Source: Pseudomonas brenneri (GTDB taxonomy: Bacteria; Pseudomonadota; Gammaproteobacteria; Pseudomonadales; Pseudomonadaceae). Taken from it: a stretch of DNA of 64,000 nt. Shown here piece by piece: positions 33,264 through 42,350 of this stretch (positions are counted from its first letter, which is position 1; the number at the start of each line of letters is the position of its first letter). The translations under genes were made by a program, and so were the position numbers. The stretch is from the NCBI RefSeq assembly GCF_007858285.1, contig NZ_VFIL01000018.1, forward strand, positions 17,762-81,761, written 5' to 3'. Under the pieces are notes generated by a model. It had not been told where the DNA came from. It was given only the letters and a program-made list of their open reading frames with translations, and ran no database searches.

Positions 33264-33714
33264 GCTTGACCTGCAACTGGCCACCCAAGCGCCAGCCCCC
33301 AGCGAAGAACAGTTTCGCCAATGGTGCACACTGGCCCTGCGCCAGCGCACCGCTGACTCGGAACTTACCATTCGTCTGGTGGACGAGCCTGAAGGCCGCG
33401 AGCTGAATCACACCTGGCGCCAGAAAGACTACGCGACCAACGTACTGTCATTTCCCGCCGACGTACCGGATGAACTACTGGATATCCCGCTGCTGGGTGA
33501 CCTGGTGATCTGCGTCGCGGTGGTAGAGCGCGAGGCGAAGGAACAAGGCAAGGCTCTTGAGGCCCACTGGGCCCACTTGGTCATGCACGGCTGCTTGCAT
33601 CTGTTGGGTTACGACCATATAGATGATGAAGAAGCCGAAGAAATGGAAGCACTGGAACGAACGTTGCTTGCAGAGTTGGGGCATCCTGACCCCTATGCAG
33701 ACGACGAACACTAA
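33256..33714 (+). CDS. ybeY: Endoribonuclease YbeY
   Basis: 152 residues. The zinc site HGCLHLLGYDH (H-x3-H-x5-H) lies near residues 114-124, preceded by NVLSFPAD. YbeY matures the 3' end of 16S rRNA and takes part in 70S quality control. It overlaps the ybeZ stop by eight bases (33256-33263) and is followed 42 bases later by corC. The ATG at 33256 starts exactly where the family does; the frame extends upstream within ybeZ as overlap only. Confidence 0.95.
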   Translation: MLELDLQLATQAPAPSEEQFRQWCTLALRQRTADSELTIRLVDEPEGRELNHTWRQKDYATNVLSFPADVPDELLDIPLLGDLVICVAVVEREAKEQGKALEAHWAHLVMHGCLHLLGYDHIDDEEAEEMEALERTLLAELGHPDPYADDEH

Positions 33715-33756
33715 TCGACACTCAACTGAAACAATCAAGGATTTAGAGTAATCGCT

Positions 33757-34596
33757 ATGAGCGAAGACCGATCGAGCAACGGGCAAAAGTCATGGCTGGG
33801 CAAACTGACCCAGGCTTTTGCCCACGAGCCGAAAAACCGCAAGGAGCTGCTGGAGCTTCTGCGCGAGGCCCATCAGAACAAGTTGCTGGACAGCGAAGCG
33901 CTGGCCATCGTCGAAGGCGCCATCCAGGTGGCTGACCTGCAAGTGCGTGACATCATGGTCCCGCGCTCGCAGATGATCAGCATCAAGGCGACCCAGACCC
34001 CACGGGAATTTCTCCCGGCCGTGATCGACTCGGCGCACTCGCGCTACCCGGTGATCGGCGAAAACCATGACGAAGTCATGGGTGTCCTGCTGGCCAAGGA
34101 CTTGCTGCCGCTGATCCTCAAGGAGAACGGCGACAGCTTCAACATCAAGGACCTGCTGCGTCCTGCCACTTTCGTGCCTGAATCCAAGCGCCTGAATGTG
34201 CTGCTGCGCGAGTTTCGCGCCAACCACAATCACATGGCCATCGTCATTGACGAATACGGCGGCGTTGCCGGCCTGGTAACTATCGAAGACGTGCTCGAAC
34301 AGATCGTCGGCGATATCGAAGACGAACACGACGTCGAAGAAGACAGCTACATCAAGCCACTGCCCAGCGGTGACTTCCTGATCAAGGCGCTGACGCCGAT
34401 CGAGAACTTCAACGAGTTCTTCGACAGCGAATTCTCCGACGATGAGTTCGACACCGTGGGCGGCCTGGTGATGAGTGCGTTTGGCCATCTGCCCAAGCGT
34501 AACGAAACCACCGAGATCGGCGCCTATCGCTTCCGCATCCTGAATGCCGACAGCCGCCGCATCCACCTGATCCGCCTGACACCTATTGCCCGCTAA
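33757..34596 (+). CDS. corC: CorC/YbeX: CBS-pair plus CorC-HlyC domain protein
   Basis: 279 residues. Two CBS domains (about 68-190, including VRDIMVPRSQM and NHMAIVIDEYGGVAGLVTIEDVLE) are followed by a CorC/HlyC transporter-associated domain (about 205-278). There is no membrane segment, so this is the short YbeX form. It is linked genetically to cobalt/magnesium efflux and, through the ybeZYX-lnt operon, to ribosome metabolism. lnt follows after eight bases. Confidence 0.93.
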   Translation: MSEDRSSNGQKSWLGKLTQAFAHEPKNRKELLELLREAHQNKLLDSEALAIVEGAIQVADLQVRDIMVPRSQMISIKATQTPREFLPAVIDSAHSRYPVIGENHDEVMGVLLAKDLLPLILKENGDSFNIKDLLRPATFVPESKRLNVLLREFRANHNHMAIVIDEYGGVAGLVTIEDVLEQIVGDIEDEHDVEEDSYIKPLPSGDFLIKALTPIENFNEFFDSEFSDDEFDTVGGLVMSAFGHLPKRNETTEIGAYRFRILNADSRRIHLIRLTPIAR

Positions 34597-34604
34597 GGAC
34601 TGAT

Positions 34605-36128
34605 ATGCGCCGTCTCACCGCACCCGGCTGGCCCGGTAACCTGCTGGCCGTGGTGGCCGGTGCTATCACCACCCTGGCGCTGGCGCCATTCGATATCTGG
34701 CCGCTGGCACTGGTGGCGGTCGGGGTGTTCTATGCCGGGATGCGCCAACTGACCCCGCGCCAGGCCTTCGGGCGTGGCTGGTGTTTCGGGTTTGGCCTGT
34801 TTGGCGCGGGCACCAGTTGGATTTACTACAGCATCCATCACTTCGGCGGGGCTTCGGTGCTGCTGGCCGGGCTGCTGATGCTGGCGTTCACCGCGGCGAT
34901 TGCCCTGTTCTTTGCCCTGCCTGCCTGGCTCTGGGCCCGCTGGATCCGCCGTAACGAAGCGCCGCTGGCCGACGCCTTGGCGTTTGCTGCACTGTGGGTG
35001 GGCCAGGAAGCGTTTCGCGGCTGGTTCCTCACCGGTTTCCCCTGGCTGTACTCCGGTTACAGCCAACTCGACGGGCCGCTGGCCGGGCTCGCGCCGCTGG
35101 GCGGGGTGTGGCTGATTTCCTTTGCCCTGGCCCTGAGCGCTGCGCTGATTGTTAACCTGCCGCGACTGCTGGCAGCCAGGCGCAACGTGTTTGTCGGCAC
35201 CGGCCTGGTACTGCTGGTCGCACCGTGGGCCATTGGCCTGGCGCTCAAGCACCACGCCTGGACCAGCCCCGCAGGTGAACCGCTAACCGTCGCGGCGATC
35301 CAGGGCAATGTCGAGCAGAGCATGAAATGGGACCCAGCGCAGCTCAACGAGCAACTGGCGCTGTACCGCGACATGAGCTTTGCCTCCAAGCGCGTGGACC
35401 TGCTGATCTGGCCGGAAACCGCCGTGCCAGTGCTCAAGGAGTCCGTCGAGGGTTATCTGGGGATGATGGGCAAGTTCGCCGCCGACCGGAACGGCGCAAT
35501 GATCACCGGTGTGCCGATTCGCCAGGAGGTACGCCATGAAAAGCGCTACTTCAATGGCATCACCGTGGTCGGCCAGGGTGATGGCACCTATTTGAAGCAG
35601 AAGCTGGTGCCCTTTGGCGAGTATGTGCCGCTGCAGGATGTGCTGCGCGGACTGATTGCGTTCTTCGACCTGCCGATGTCGGACTTTGCCCGTGGCCCCG
35701 AAGACCAGGCTCTGCTGCAAGCCAAGGGCTATCAGATCGCCCCGTATATCTGCTACGAAGTGGTCTACCCGGAGTTCGCTGCAGACCTCGCCGCCCGCAG
35801 CGACTTGCTGCTGACCATCAGCAATGACACCTGGTTCGGCACCTCCATCGGCCCCTTGCAGCACCTGCAAATGGCCCAGATGCGTGCCCTGGAGGCCGGC
35901 CGCTGGATGATCCGCGCCACCAACAACGGCGTGACCGGCCTGATCAACCCGTTTGGGCAGATCACCGAGCAGATCCCGCAGTTCGAGCGCGGCATTCTCT
36001 ACGGGGAAGTGGTGCCGATGCACAACCTGACGCCGTACCTGCAATGGCGTTCGTGGCCGCTGATCATCCTGTGCCTGGGGCTGTTTGGCTGGGCACTGCT
36101 GGCCGGGCGCATGGCCAAGACTGTCTGA
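34605..36128 (+). CDS. lnt: Apolipoprotein N-acyltransferase
   Basis: 507 residues. About eight N-terminal membrane segments (1-200) and a C-terminal one surround a periplasmic carbon-nitrogen hydrolase domain (about 225-470) with the catalytic triad in IWPETAVP (Glu), KLVPFGEYVP (Lys) and YICYEVVYPE (Cys). Lnt adds the third acyl chain to the N-terminal cysteine of lipoproteins in the inner membrane. It ends the ybeZ-ybeY-corC-lnt operon; a compact REP hairpin follows. Confidence 0.96.
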   Translation: MRRLTAPGWPGNLLAVVAGAITTLALAPFDIWPLALVAVGVFYAGMRQLTPRQAFGRGWCFGFGLFGAGTSWIYYSIHHFGGASVLLAGLLMLAFTAAIALFFALPAWLWARWIRRNEAPLADALAFAALWVGQEAFRGWFLTGFPWLYSGYSQLDGPLAGLAPLGGVWLISFALALSAALIVNLPRLLAARRNVFVGTGLVLLVAPWAIGLALKHHAWTSPAGEPLTVAAIQGNVEQSMKWDPAQLNEQLALYRDMSFASKRVDLLIWPETAVPVLKESVEGYLGMMGKFAADRNGAMITGVPIRQEVRHEKRYFNGITVVGQGDGTYLKQKLVPFGEYVPLQDVLRGLIAFFDLPMSDFARGPEDQALLQAKGYQIAPYICYEVVYPEFAADLAARSDLLLTISNDTWFGTSIGPLQHLQMAQMRALEAGRWMIRATNNGVTGLINPFGQITEQIPQFERGILYGEVVPMHNLTPYLQWRSWPLIILCLGLFGWALLAGRMAKTV

Positions 36129-36144
36129 CAGACACACAAAACCC

Positions 36145-36168
36145 AATGTGGGAGCCCGCTCCCACATT
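36145..36168. terminator. Compact REP hairpin after lnt
   Basis: AATGTGGGAGC (36145-36155) pairs exactly with GCTCCCACATT (36158-36168) with a 2-base loop, followed by TTGATG. It lies between convergent lnt and ydcF-like genes. Confidence 0.7.
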
Positions 36169-36181
36169 TTGATGTGTGGTG

Positions 36182-36943
36182 TTAGCGATAGAACAGCCGG
36201 TAACCCACCTGCCCCACCGCCTCGTTGATCAACTGCCCGCTCTGCCAGATCGACTTGAACTCCGGCATCCAGCCGCCCAGCGGCCGAGCGTTGTCCACGC
36301 CCAGGAAACCGACCGGCGCCGGCACCACGGTAAAGCCGGCTTTCTCGAAGCTCCACACGGAACGCGGCATATGCCAGGCCTGGGTCACAACCACCACGCG
36401 CTTGACGCCCTGGGGCAACAGGATCTCGGCGCTCATCTGTGCATTTTCCCAGGTGGTGCGGCTACGCTCTTCCTTCCAGCGCACGGCCACGCCAAAGTCT
36501 TGTTGCATCGACACCGCCATCAACTCTGACTCGCTGGGCGGCGTGCCATAGTGCAGGCCGCCGGTGGTCAGCACCGGCAGCCCCGACGCCTTGGCCAATC
36601 GCGCGGCATAGCGCTGGCGCTCCAGGCCGATACCGGTCGGCTGATCAGCGCCCCAGGCCGGATCGCCCCGCTCACGACCCGAGCCCAACACCACAATGGC
36701 ATCGGCTCGTTGCGCCAGGCCGGCCCAGTCTTCCAGGGCCAATGGCGGTTCGGTTTCCAGCGCGCGGGCGCCCCACTCCACCATCACCGGCAGGCTGATC
36801 AGCCACATCCCGCCAAACCCCAAGGCAAAGCATCCCCCGGCCAAGCGCGGGCGGCTGCGGCGAAACCACCAGGCAAGGGCCAGCAGCAGCAAGAAAATGC
36901 CGGGGGGCAACAGTAATTGTTTGATGAAATAACGAATAGGCAT
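36182..36943 (-). CDS. YdcF/ElyC-family protein
   Basis: 253 residues. Two membrane segments at the N-terminus (about 10-26 and 36-56) precede a DUF218/YdcF domain with AIVVLGSGRERGDP, RYAARLAKASGLPVLTTGG and TWENAQMSAEIL. ElyC (YcbC) of this family supports envelope integrity and undecaprenyl-phosphate metabolism in E. coli; YdcF is S-adenosylmethionine-binding. Which of the two this corresponds to is not settled by sequence; the two-segment N-terminus favours ElyC. Confidence 0.85.
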   Translation of the reverse strand: MPIRYFIKQLLLPPGIFLLLLALAWWFRRSRPRLAGGCFALGFGGMWLISLPVMVEWGARALETEPPLALEDWAGLAQRADAIVVLGSGRERGDPAWGADQPTGIGLERQRYAARLAKASGLPVLTTGGLHYGTPPSESELMAVSMQQDFGVAVRWKEERSRTTWENAQMSAEILLPQGVKRVVVVTQAWHMPRSVWSFEKAGFTVVPAPVGFLGVDNARPLGGWMPEFKSIWQSGQLINEAVGQVGYRLFYR

Positions 36944-37027
36944 CGAGCATCTCCAAAGATGCCCGAAGCCTAAGGTGTAACGGGGTTTAGCGACAATCTT
37001 TACACGCGGCGGATAACGCTGATCAAG

Positions 37028-37345
37028 TTACTTGAATCGTGCAGACCGCAGCTTTTCCGGGCCACGGCCGGTCGACAAGTCCTTGAGCCATACCACCTTG
37101 GACGATCGCACCGGCTCCCTGGCTGGCACAGGAGCCACCCATTGCGGGATTGGGCACGCGTTCAAGTCCAGGTAGGCCTTGATCACTTCAAACTCTGCAG
37201 GGCTCAAGCCTCGCAGTTCCAGCTCATCAGGCCGCTCGTCACGCAATCGACCTGCGGTTCTTGCTGCGTCCAGTGCTCGACCCAAGCGGTCGATCAGTCC
37301 TTCATACACTTGCGGTTTCGTTCTCATTCGCTGCGAATCTACCAT
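37028..37345 (-). CDS. Hypothetical 105-residue protein
   Basis: 105 residues, soluble, no motif recognised. The middle part (GLSPAEFEVIKAYLDLNACPIPQWV) is helical and is followed by a basic tail. The ATG at 37345 has a GAGGTGAGGGG purine stretch just upstream. It appears to be a small Pseudomonas protein of unknown function. The neighbours (ydcF-like downstream, leuS divergent) give no clue. Confidence 0.6.
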   Translation of the reverse strand: MVDSQRMRTKPQVYEGLIDRLGRALDAARTAGRLRDERPDELELRGLSPAEFEVIKAYLDLNACPIPQWVAPVPAREPVRSSKVVWLKDLSTGRGPEKLRSARFK

Positions 37346-37607
37346 CCCCTCACCTCATTAAAGATAAGTCTCACTCCCCAATAAACAGCGTAGCTGTGCT
37401 GACGCAACCAACCGCACGCCGCGACCAACGGCCTGCGCTGCGCAATCAGGGTTTCCCTCGATAGAGTGGGGTCATGTATGCTACGGCGCTTCCTGTAACT
37501 CCACTTCCCGCAGGGTTTGGGCACGGACGCGCCGCTGTTTGGTGTCGATCAACCCGAACGTTGCACCGAAGAGGATTAGGCCACCCCTATTCAGTTCAAA
37601 AGTAGCC

Positions 37608-40214
37608 ATGCACGAACAATATCAGCCCCGTGAAATAGAAAATGCCGCCCAAACCTTCTGGGACGAGCAAAAGTCCTTTGAAGTCAGTGAACAGCCAGGC
37701 AAGGAGACTTTCTACTGCCTATCGATGTTCCCTTACCCCAGCGGCAAGCTACACATGGGGCACGTGCGTAACTACACCATCGGCGACGTGATTTCCCGCT
37801 ACCAGCGCATGCTCGGCAAGAACGTCCTGCAACCCATGGGTTGGGACGCCTTCGGCATGCCGGCGGAAAACGCCGCGATGAAGAACAACGTAGCGCCCGC
37901 CAAGTGGACCTACGAAAACATCGCCTACATGAAGACCCAGCTGCGCAGCCTGGGCCTGGCCGTGGACTGGTCCCGCGAAGTGACCACCTGCAAGCCCGAT
38001 TACTATCGCTGGGAACAATGGCTGTTCACTCGCCTGTTCGAAAAAGGCGTGATCTACAAAAAAAGCGGCACCGTGAACTGGGACCCGATCGACCAGACCG
38101 TGCTGGCCAACGAACAAGTGATCGACGGCCGCGGCTGGCGTTCCGGCGCGCTGATCGAAAAGCGCGAAATCCCGATGTACTACTTCAAGATCACCGCCTA
38201 CGCGGATGAACTCTTGTCGAGCCTCGACGACCTGCCGGGCTGGCCTGAACAGGTCAAGACCATGCAACGCAACTGGATCGGCAAGTCCAAGGGCATGGAA
38301 GTGCAGTTCCCGTACAACGTCGATTCCATCGGCGCAGAGGGCGCACTGAAAGTCTTCACGACCCGTCCGGATACCCTGCTGGGCGCCACCTACGTGGCCG
38401 TGGCCGCGGAACACCCGCTGGCCACCCAGGCTGCACAGAACAACCCTGAGCTGCAGGCGTTCATCGCCGAATGCAAAGGCGGCAGCGTGGCTGAAGCCGA
38501 CGTCGCCACCCAGGAGAAAAAAGGCCTGCCGACCTCGCTGTTCGTCGAACACCCGCTGACCGGCGAGAAACTGCCGGTATGGGTCGCCAACTATGTGCTG
38601 ATGCACTACGGCGATGGCGCAGTAATGGCCGTGCCGGCCCACGACGAGCGCGACTTCGAGTTCGCCACCAAGTACAACCTGCCGATCAAGTCGGTGGTGC
38701 GTACCAGCTCCGGCGATACCAACCCGGCCCCATGGCAAGACGCCTACGGCGAGCACGGCACCCTGATCAACTCCGGCGAGTTTGACGGCCTGGACTTCGT
38801 CGGTGCCTTCGACGCCATGGAAGTCGCACTGATCAAGAAAAACCTCGGTGCCTCGCGCACCCAGTTCCGCCTGCGCGACTGGGGCATCAGCCGCCAGCGC
38901 TACTGGGGCTGCCCGATCCCGATCATCCACTGCGAAAGCTGTGGCGACGTGCCGGTGCCAGAAGATCAACTGCCGGTCGTGCTGCCAGAAGATGTGGTGC
39001 CGGACGGCGCCGGCTCGCCATTGGCGCGCATGCCCGAGTTCTACGAGTGCAGTTGCCCGAAATGCGGTGCACCTGCCAAGCGTGAAACCGACACCATGGA
39101 CACCTTCGTCGAGTCCTCGTGGTATTACGCCCGCTACGCCTCGCCGCACTATGAAGGCGGCCTGGTGGAAAAATCCGCAGCTGACCACTGGTTGCCGGTG
39201 GATCAGTACATCGGCGGTATCGAACACGCGATTCTGCACCTGCTCTACGCGCGCTTCTTCCATAAACTGATGCGTGACGAAGGCCTGGTGAGTTCCGACG
39301 AGCCGTTCAAGAACCTGCTGACCCAAGGCATGGTGATCGCCGAGACTTACTATCGCCGCGAAGCCAATGGCGCCTATACCTGGTTCAACCCGGCGGACGT
39401 CGAGCTTGAGCGTGACAGCAAGGCCAAGGTGATCAGCGCCAAGTTGAAATCCGACGGCCTGCCGGTGGAAATCGGCGGCACCGAGAAGATGGCCAAGTCG
39501 AAGAACAACGGCGTTGACCCTCAGTCGATGATCGACCAGTTCGGCGCCGATACCTGCCGCCTGTTCATGATGTTCGCCTCGCCGCCCGACATGAGCGCCG
39601 AATGGTCAGACTCCGGCGTCGAAGGCTCGCACCGCTTCCTCAAGCGCGTCTGGCGCCTGGCGCATGCCCATATCAGCCAGGGCTTGCCGGGCAAACTGGA
39701 CGTGGCGTTGCTGAACGACGAGCAAAAACTGATTCGCCGCAGCACCCACCTGGCCATCAAGCAAGCCAGCCAGGACGTGGGCCAGCATCACAAGTTCAAC
39801 ACCGCTATCGCCCAGGTGATGACGCTGATGAACGTGCTGGAAAAAGCCCCGCAGGTCACCGAGCAGGACCGTGCGCTGGTACAGGAAGGCCTGGAAACTG
39901 TCGTCCTGCTGCTGGCGCCGATCACCCCGCACATCAGCCACGACCTGTGGAGCCAGTTGGGCCACAGCGGCGCGGTGATCGATGCCCAATGGCCCGTCGC
40001 GGATGACAGCGCCCTGGTACAGGACACGCTGCAACTGGTGATTCAGGTCAACGGCAAGCTGCGCGGCCAGATCGACATGCCTGCCAGCGCCAGTCGCGAA
40101 GAAGTCGAAGCCGCCGCTCGCTGCAACGAAAACGTGCTGCGCTTCACCGAAGGCCTGACGATCCGCAAAGTGATCGTGGTGCCCGGCAAACTGGTCAATA
40201 TCGTCGCTAGCTAA
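37608..40214 (+). CDS. leuS: Leucyl-tRNA synthetase
   Basis: 868 residues. The class I HIGH motif is read as HMGH in FPYPSGKLHMGHVRNYT, the KMSKS motif as KMAKSKNNG near residue 627, the editing (CP1) domain contains TTRPDTLLGATYVAVAAEHPL, and a zinc-ribbon-like CxxC pair occurs in CSCPKCGAP. The enzyme charges tRNA-Leu. The ATG at 37608 starts MHEQYQP, as in the family; the frame is open to 37539 without similarity. First gene of leuS-lptE-holA. Confidence 0.97.
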   Translation: MHEQYQPREIENAAQTFWDEQKSFEVSEQPGKETFYCLSMFPYPSGKLHMGHVRNYTIGDVISRYQRMLGKNVLQPMGWDAFGMPAENAAMKNNVAPAKWTYENIAYMKTQLRSLGLAVDWSREVTTCKPDYYRWEQWLFTRLFEKGVIYKKSGTVNWDPIDQTVLANEQVIDGRGWRSGALIEKREIPMYYFKITAYADELLSSLDDLPGWPEQVKTMQRNWIGKSKGMEVQFPYNVDSIGAEGALKVFTTRPDTLLGATYVAVAAEHPLATQAAQNNPELQAFIAECKGGSVAEADVATQEKKGLPTSLFVEHPLTGEKLPVWVANYVLMHYGDGAVMAVPAHDERDFEFATKYNLPIKSVVRTSSGDTNPAPWQDAYGEHGTLINSGEFDGLDFVGAFDAMEVALIKKNLGASRTQFRLRDWGISRQRYWGCPIPIIHCESCGDVPVPEDQLPVVLPEDVVPDGAGSPLARMPEFYECSCPKCGAPAKRETDTMDTFVESSWYYARYASPHYEGGLVEKSAADHWLPVDQYIGGIEHAILHLLYARFFHKLMRDEGLVSSDEPFKNLLTQGMVIAETYYRREANGAYTWFNPADVELERDSKAKVISAKLKSDGLPVEIGGTEKMAKSKNNGVDPQSMIDQFGADTCRLFMMFASPPDMSAEWSDSGVEGSHRFLKRVWRLAHAHISQGLPGKLDVALLNDEQKLIRRSTHLAIKQASQDVGQHHKFNTAIAQVMTLMNVLEKAPQVTEQDRALVQEGLETVVLLLAPITPHISHDLWSQLGHSGAVIDAQWPVADDSALVQDTLQLVIQVNGKLRGQIDMPASASREEVEAAARCNENVLRFTEGLTIRKVIVVPGKLVNIVAS

Positions 40215-40222
40215 TCGGATCG

Positions 40223-40279
40223 GGCGCCAGGGCAAGAGCCCCGGCGCCGAACAAAACCTCCAGGGCCTCGATAAGGCCC
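40223..40279 (+). promoter_or_regulatory. Two tandem hairpins between leuS and lptE
   Basis: GGCGCCAGGGC (40223-40233) pairs with GCCCCGGCGCC (40238-40248), apart from one bulge, and GGGCCT (40263-40268) pairs with AGGCCC (40274-40279). Neither has a T-run, so they more likely stabilise or process the polycistronic mRNA than terminate it. Confidence 0.45.
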
Positions 40280-40304
40280 ACATGGTTTCAAGGGGAGCAA
40301 TAAA

Positions 40305-40910
40305 ATGATCAAACGCAACCTGCTGGTTATGGGCCTTGCCGTATTGTTGAGCGCTTGCGGCTTCCAGCTGCGCGGCACCGGCACCACTGAACTGGCGATC
40401 AAGGAACTGGATGTCAGCGCACGCAACGCCTATGGCGAAACCGTGACTCAGCTGCGTCAAACCCTGGAAAACAGCGGCGTCAAAGTCTATCCAGGGGCAG
40501 CTTACAAACTGGTGCTGGTCGACGAGAAAGAAACCCAGCGTAATATCAGCTACGCCAGTGCCGGCCGCTCTTCGGACATCGAAATGAGCAGCGTGCTCAT
40601 GTTCCAGATCCAGGGTCACGACCAGTTGCCACTGATCAGCGACAAGCTGCAAGTGCAGAAAGTCGTGACACATGACGGTAACAACCTGGTCGGTTCGGAT
40701 ACCGAGGTCAACCAGGTGCGCAATGAAATGCGCCGCGACCTGGTCCAGCGTATGGTCCTGCGCCTGCAGATGATCAGCCCGGCCCAACTGGATGCCCTGC
40801 AGCAGACTGCCGATGCCAAGGCCAAGGCGGATGCCGAAGCGCTGAAAGCCGCGCAGGACTATGAAAACAGCATCCCCAAGCAATCGCCTGTTGAAGTCCC
40901 TGCCGAGTAA
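40305..40910 (+). CDS. lptE: LPS-assembly lipoprotein LptE
   Basis: 201 residues. The lipobox LLSAC ends the signal peptide at Cys18, then GFQLRGTGT, the classical LptE/RlpB start. TVTQLRQTLENSGVKV and ARQ-like beta strands follow, and a C-terminal helix rich in Ala and Lys (KAKADAEALKAAQDYE) ends the protein. LptE plugs the LptD barrel and helps place LPS in the outer membrane. Its position between leuS and holA is conserved from Pseudomonas to E. coli. Confidence 0.95.
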   Translation: MIKRNLLVMGLAVLLSACGFQLRGTGTTELAIKELDVSARNAYGETVTQLRQTLENSGVKVYPGAAYKLVLVDEKETQRNISYASAGRSSDIEMSSVLMFQIQGHDQLPLISDKLQVQKVVTHDGNNLVGSDTEVNQVRNEMRRDLVQRMVLRLQMISPAQLDALQQTADAKAKADAEALKAAQDYENSIPKQSPVEVPAE

Positions 40911-40949
40911 ACCAGACGGGGCGCGTCATGCGCCCCGTCCATCCAGCCT

Positions 40950-41987
40950 ATGAAACTCGCCCCCGCCCAACTCGCCAAACACCTGCAAGGCAGTCTTGCG
41001 CCTGTGTACATCGTCAGCGGCGATGACCCGCTGTTGTGCCAGGAAGCCGCCGACGCCATTCGCCAGGCTGCGCGCCAGCAAGGCTTTGATGAACGCCAGG
41101 TATTCAGCGCCGACGCCAGCTTCGACTGGGGCACCCTGCTCCAGGCCGGGGCCAGCATGTCGCTATTTGCCGAAAAACGCCTGTTGGAATTGCGCCTGCC
41201 CTCGGGCAAGCCCGGCGACAAAGGCGCGGCAGCCCTGATGGAATACTGTGCTCGCCCTGCCGAGGACACACTGTTGCTGATCAGCTTGCCCAAGCTCGAT
41301 GGCAGTGCGCAGAAGACCAAATGGGGCAAGGCGCTGGTGGAAGGGGCACAAACCCAGTTCATCCAGATCTGGCCGGTCGACAGCAACCAGTTGCCGCAAT
41401 GGATTCGTCAGCGCCTGTCGCAAGCCGGGCTGTCTGCCACCCAAGATGCTGTCGAGCTGATTGCAGCTCGGGTCGAAGGCAACCTGCTGGCCGCCGCCCA
41501 GGAAATCGAAAAGCTCAAGCTGATGGCCGAAGACGGGCAGATTACCGTCGAAACCGTGCAAGGTGCGGTGGCCGACAGTGCGCGGTTTGACGTATTCGGG
41601 TTGGTCGACGCGATTCTCAATGGCGAACCGGCACATGCCTTGCGCATGCTCGAAGGGCTGCGCGGCGAAGGCGTGGAACCGCCCGTGATTCTCTGGGCCC
41701 TGGCCCGCGAACTGCGCGTACTGGCCAATATTGCCCTGCAATACAGCCAAGGCACGCCACTGGACAAATGCTTCAGCCAGGCCCGACCACCCGTGTGGGA
41801 CAAGCGCAAGCCACTGATGAGCAAGGCCCTGCAACGGCACTCGGCGCAACGCTGGGCGCAATTGTTGCTCGAAGCCCAGCGCATCGATGCACAAATCAAG
41901 GGCCAGGCTGCCGGGTCGCCGTGGATGAGCTTGAGCCGTTTGTCGCTGCTTATGTCTGGCCAGCGCCTGGCACTCCCCGCCGAATAA
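40950..41987 (+). CDS. holA: DNA polymerase III subunit delta
   Basis: 345 residues. PVYIVSGDDPLLCQEAADAIR begins the AAA+-like domain I, LRLPSGKPGDKGAAAL and the domain II/III helices follow, with PVILWALARELRVLANI near residue 245. HolA is the wrench of the clamp loader that opens the beta ring. It lies 39 bases after lptE. arfA follows after 137 bases. Confidence 0.95.
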   Translation: MKLAPAQLAKHLQGSLAPVYIVSGDDPLLCQEAADAIRQAARQQGFDERQVFSADASFDWGTLLQAGASMSLFAEKRLLELRLPSGKPGDKGAAALMEYCARPAEDTLLLISLPKLDGSAQKTKWGKALVEGAQTQFIQIWPVDSNQLPQWIRQRLSQAGLSATQDAVELIAARVEGNLLAAAQEIEKLKLMAEDGQITVETVQGAVADSARFDVFGLVDAILNGEPAHALRMLEGLRGEGVEPPVILWALARELRVLANIALQYSQGTPLDKCFSQARPPVWDKRKPLMSKALQRHSAQRWAQLLLEAQRIDAQIKGQAAGSPWMSLSRLSLLMSGQRLALPAE

Positions 41988-42124
41988 TCAATTATCCAGA
42001 ACAACACAAGCCGGCATTTCACATTCAAACCGAGGCCATTTCCTACATCGCGCCGGGCTGGACAGCCGGCAAACTTCGGCAGATGATTCGCAGCGCATTA
42101 CCCACCCATCGGAGAGTACCGATC

Positions 42125-42289
42125 ATGAGCAAAAAGCCATCCAAGCATGGCCCCAACAAGGCCAAATCCCTCATTGCCCAGCCGTTGTTCCGCAGTCGCC
42201 AGGAACGAGCCGGCAAAGGCAAAGGCAGCTACCGCCGCGAAGCCTTCCAGTCTAATAGCTGGGAGGCTTCTTACTTTCTGGCTGCCTGA
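42125..42289 (+). CDS. arfA: Alternative ribosome-rescue factor ArfA
   Basis: 54 residues. The N-terminal part (about 1-20, with AQPLFRSRQE) and the basic GKGKGSYRREAF tract match ArfA, whose tail enters the empty mRNA channel of stalled ribosomes and recruits release factor 2. A short hairpin, TGCC-TGAA-GGCA (42284-42295), spans the stop codon. In E. coli the arfA message is cut by RNase III within a larger hairpin so that normally only a tmRNA-tagged product is made; here the hairpin is weaker. The start at 42125 has the family N-terminus and a GGAGAGTACC ribosome-binding region. Confidence 0.92.
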   Translation: MSKKPSKHGPNKAKSLIAQPLFRSRQERAGKGKGSYRREAFQSNSWEASYFLAA

Positions 42290-42350
42290 AGGCAAGCGCC
42301 CCTCTGGCATGATAAGGTCTGCACCTGATTCGTATTTCCTGGACCTGTGC

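Noticed and set aside
41768..42289. 173-residue frame ending in ArfA
   Set aside because: The upstream part overlaps holA in another frame; only the ATG at 42125 has the ArfA N-terminus and a ribosome-binding site.
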